From assembly GCF_000423645.1 (NCBI RefSeq), contig NZ_AUIJ01000025.1, positions 1 through 40,519 on the forward strand: a stretch of DNA of 40,519 nucleotides. Direction: 5' to 3'. A program made the translations under genes and the position numbers. The notes under the pieces were generated by a model, which worked only from the letters and a program-made list of their open reading frames with translations, ran no database searches and was not told the DNA's origin. This DNA comes from Sediminimonas qiaohouensis DSM 21189 (lineage in GTDB: Bacteria > Pseudomonadota > Alphaproteobacteria > Rhodobacterales > Rhodobacteraceae). Positions 39,882 through 40,519 of this stretch are shown one piece after another (within the stretch, counting starts at the first letter, position 1; each line of letters opens with the position of its first letter).

Positions 39882-40426
39882 GCGATTTCCTCCGGCATGA
39901 GCCCTGCGGCCTCGCCCGGCCGATACCCGGTGTTCACCATGCCCAGCAGGATCGCCCGCGCCTCGCCGTTCAGCCCGTCGAGGGCCCCGGGCGAAAGCAA
40001 CCGCTTGCGGATCCAGTCGTCGCTGAGCGGCGGGCGCGGGGTGCTGTCACTTTCCTTGAAGCTGAACCCCGCGACCGGCAGAGCGATCCCGAGGCGCTTG
40101 CGCGCATTGACCAGCTTCAGAACCGCGCCGAGTTGCGTCAGGTCCTTGTTGCCGCTGTTGGGGTCGGCCCCTCGCATTCGATCCGCTCCATCCACCAGTT
40201 GCGGAAATCGCCCGTGTCGTCCGCGGTGATTTTGCCGATCGGCTTATCCCCGACCACCGCGATGAAGTTGCGGATCGCCTTCTTGCGTGGGGTTTTCCAA
40301 CGCCGGACTTAGTCGGCTGACTTATCAAGGACCTGGTGTCCCGGGCCATGTCCCAGTAGAGCTCCAGCGCGCGCCGGCAGGAACCGAACACCCCTTGCCG
40401 CGCCCAGATACTGCGCCGCGGCGAAC
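39857..40426 (-). pseudogene. Degraded tyrosine recombinase (integrase)
   Basis: Read on the minus strand from the IS edge, pieces of one phage-type integrase appear in changing frames: AAAQYLGAARGV, then RRALELYWDMARD, then LDKSAD-stop-VRRWKTPRKK with IRNFIAVVGDKPIGKITADD and FRNWWMERIE, then SGNKDLTQLGAVLKLVNARK to GYRPGEAAGL. The last piece holds the first catalytic Arg of the family. At least two frameshifts, one in-frame TAA and an apparent internal loss are needed, and the rest of the catalytic domain is missing beyond about 39869. The 5' part is cut by the IS3 end. The element once carried by it is not identifiable. Confidence 0.8.
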
Positions 40427-40519
40427 TGGACCTGTCACGTATTTGTGCCGCTCCGAGTGCTCGTTTAAGCCACTTTCCGTTCGAAGGCGACCGGGCTTTT
40501 CCAGCCCAATGCTGAGTGT
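40427..40519 (-). mobile_element. IS3-family insertion sequence, right end (second copy, inverted)
   Basis: The last 93 bases are the exact reverse complement of positions 64-156, so a second copy of the same IS3-family element begins here in opposite orientation, with its right end facing inward. It interrupts the integrase relic. The rest of the element lies beyond the window. Confidence 0.9.
40465..40519 (-). CDS. IS3-family transposase OrfB, C-terminal tail (second copy)
   Basis: The final 17 codons and TAA stop (40465-40467) of the transposase lie on the minus strand, reading HSALGWKSPVAFERKVA, identical to the tail at the window start. The remainder is outside the window. Confidence 0.85.
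   Translation of the reverse strand, partial: HSALGWKSPVAFERKVA

Noticed and set aside
1-40519. CRISPR array, tRNA or rRNA genes
   Set aside because: No regularly spaced repeats, cloverleaf-type arms with CCA-like ends, or rRNA conserved blocks were noticed on either strand.

Overview
The window looks like chromosomal DNA of a Rhodobacterales alphaproteobacterium (Roseobacter/Paracoccaceae type). The clues are the high GC content, operons joined by ATGA stop/start overlaps, abundant c-type cytochromes, a DUF3726-like protein, a ProXWV betaine-type transporter, and an SOS mutasome (imuA-imuB-dnaE2) with an alphaproteobacterial GTTC-N7-GTTC LexA box. No rRNA, tRNA or CRISPR array was seen. Taxonomy and families are judged from motifs and memory; no search was run.

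Both window ends are the same IS3-family right end in opposite orientation: 64-156 on + and 40427-40519 on - are identical over 93 bp. The window is therefore either a segment between two inverted IS copies or a contig that broke at a repeat.

Left part (0.5-11.9 kb): an RhlE-type RNA helicase with a hexanucleotide (Ala-Pro) repeat; two adjacent paralogous glycosyltransferases; a di-haem cytochrome c followed by a NapC/NirT tetra-haem cytochrome gene broken by a 17-bp tandem duplication; prfC; a four-gene periplasmic operon (His-rich small protein, cytochrome c' with a Met/Gly-rich insert, di-haem and mono-haem cytochromes c); and a LysR regulator.

Middle (11.9-24.5 kb): divergent from the LysR gene runs a catabolic and uptake block: Ldh-family oxidoreductase, aldehyde dehydrogenase, M19 dipeptidase homologue without the usual first metal motif, an unrecognised 559-residue protein, a DUF3726-like protein, then ProX, ProW and ProV. 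It probably imports and degrades a betaine- or imino-acid-like compound. A sodium:solute symporter with small membrane proteins and a secreted unknown follow.

Right-middle (24.7-33 kb): a TetR-controlled operon for a biotin-dependent branched acyl-CoA carboxylase pathway (carboxyltransferase, enoyl-CoA hydratase, biotin carboxylase, acyl-CoA dehydrogenase; liu/atu type but without a lyase gene here). Next is an HxlR regulator divergent from a tautomerase, a truncated haemoglobin and a cupin.

Right end (33-40.5 kb): an IS110-like transposase tail, then the SOS cassette SRAP-imuA-imuB-dnaE2, then wreckage: a truncated gene for an unknown protein, a 20-bp inverted repeat, a tyrosine integrase broken by frameshifts, a stop and an internal loss, and the second IS3 end. 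This end is the least stable part of the window.
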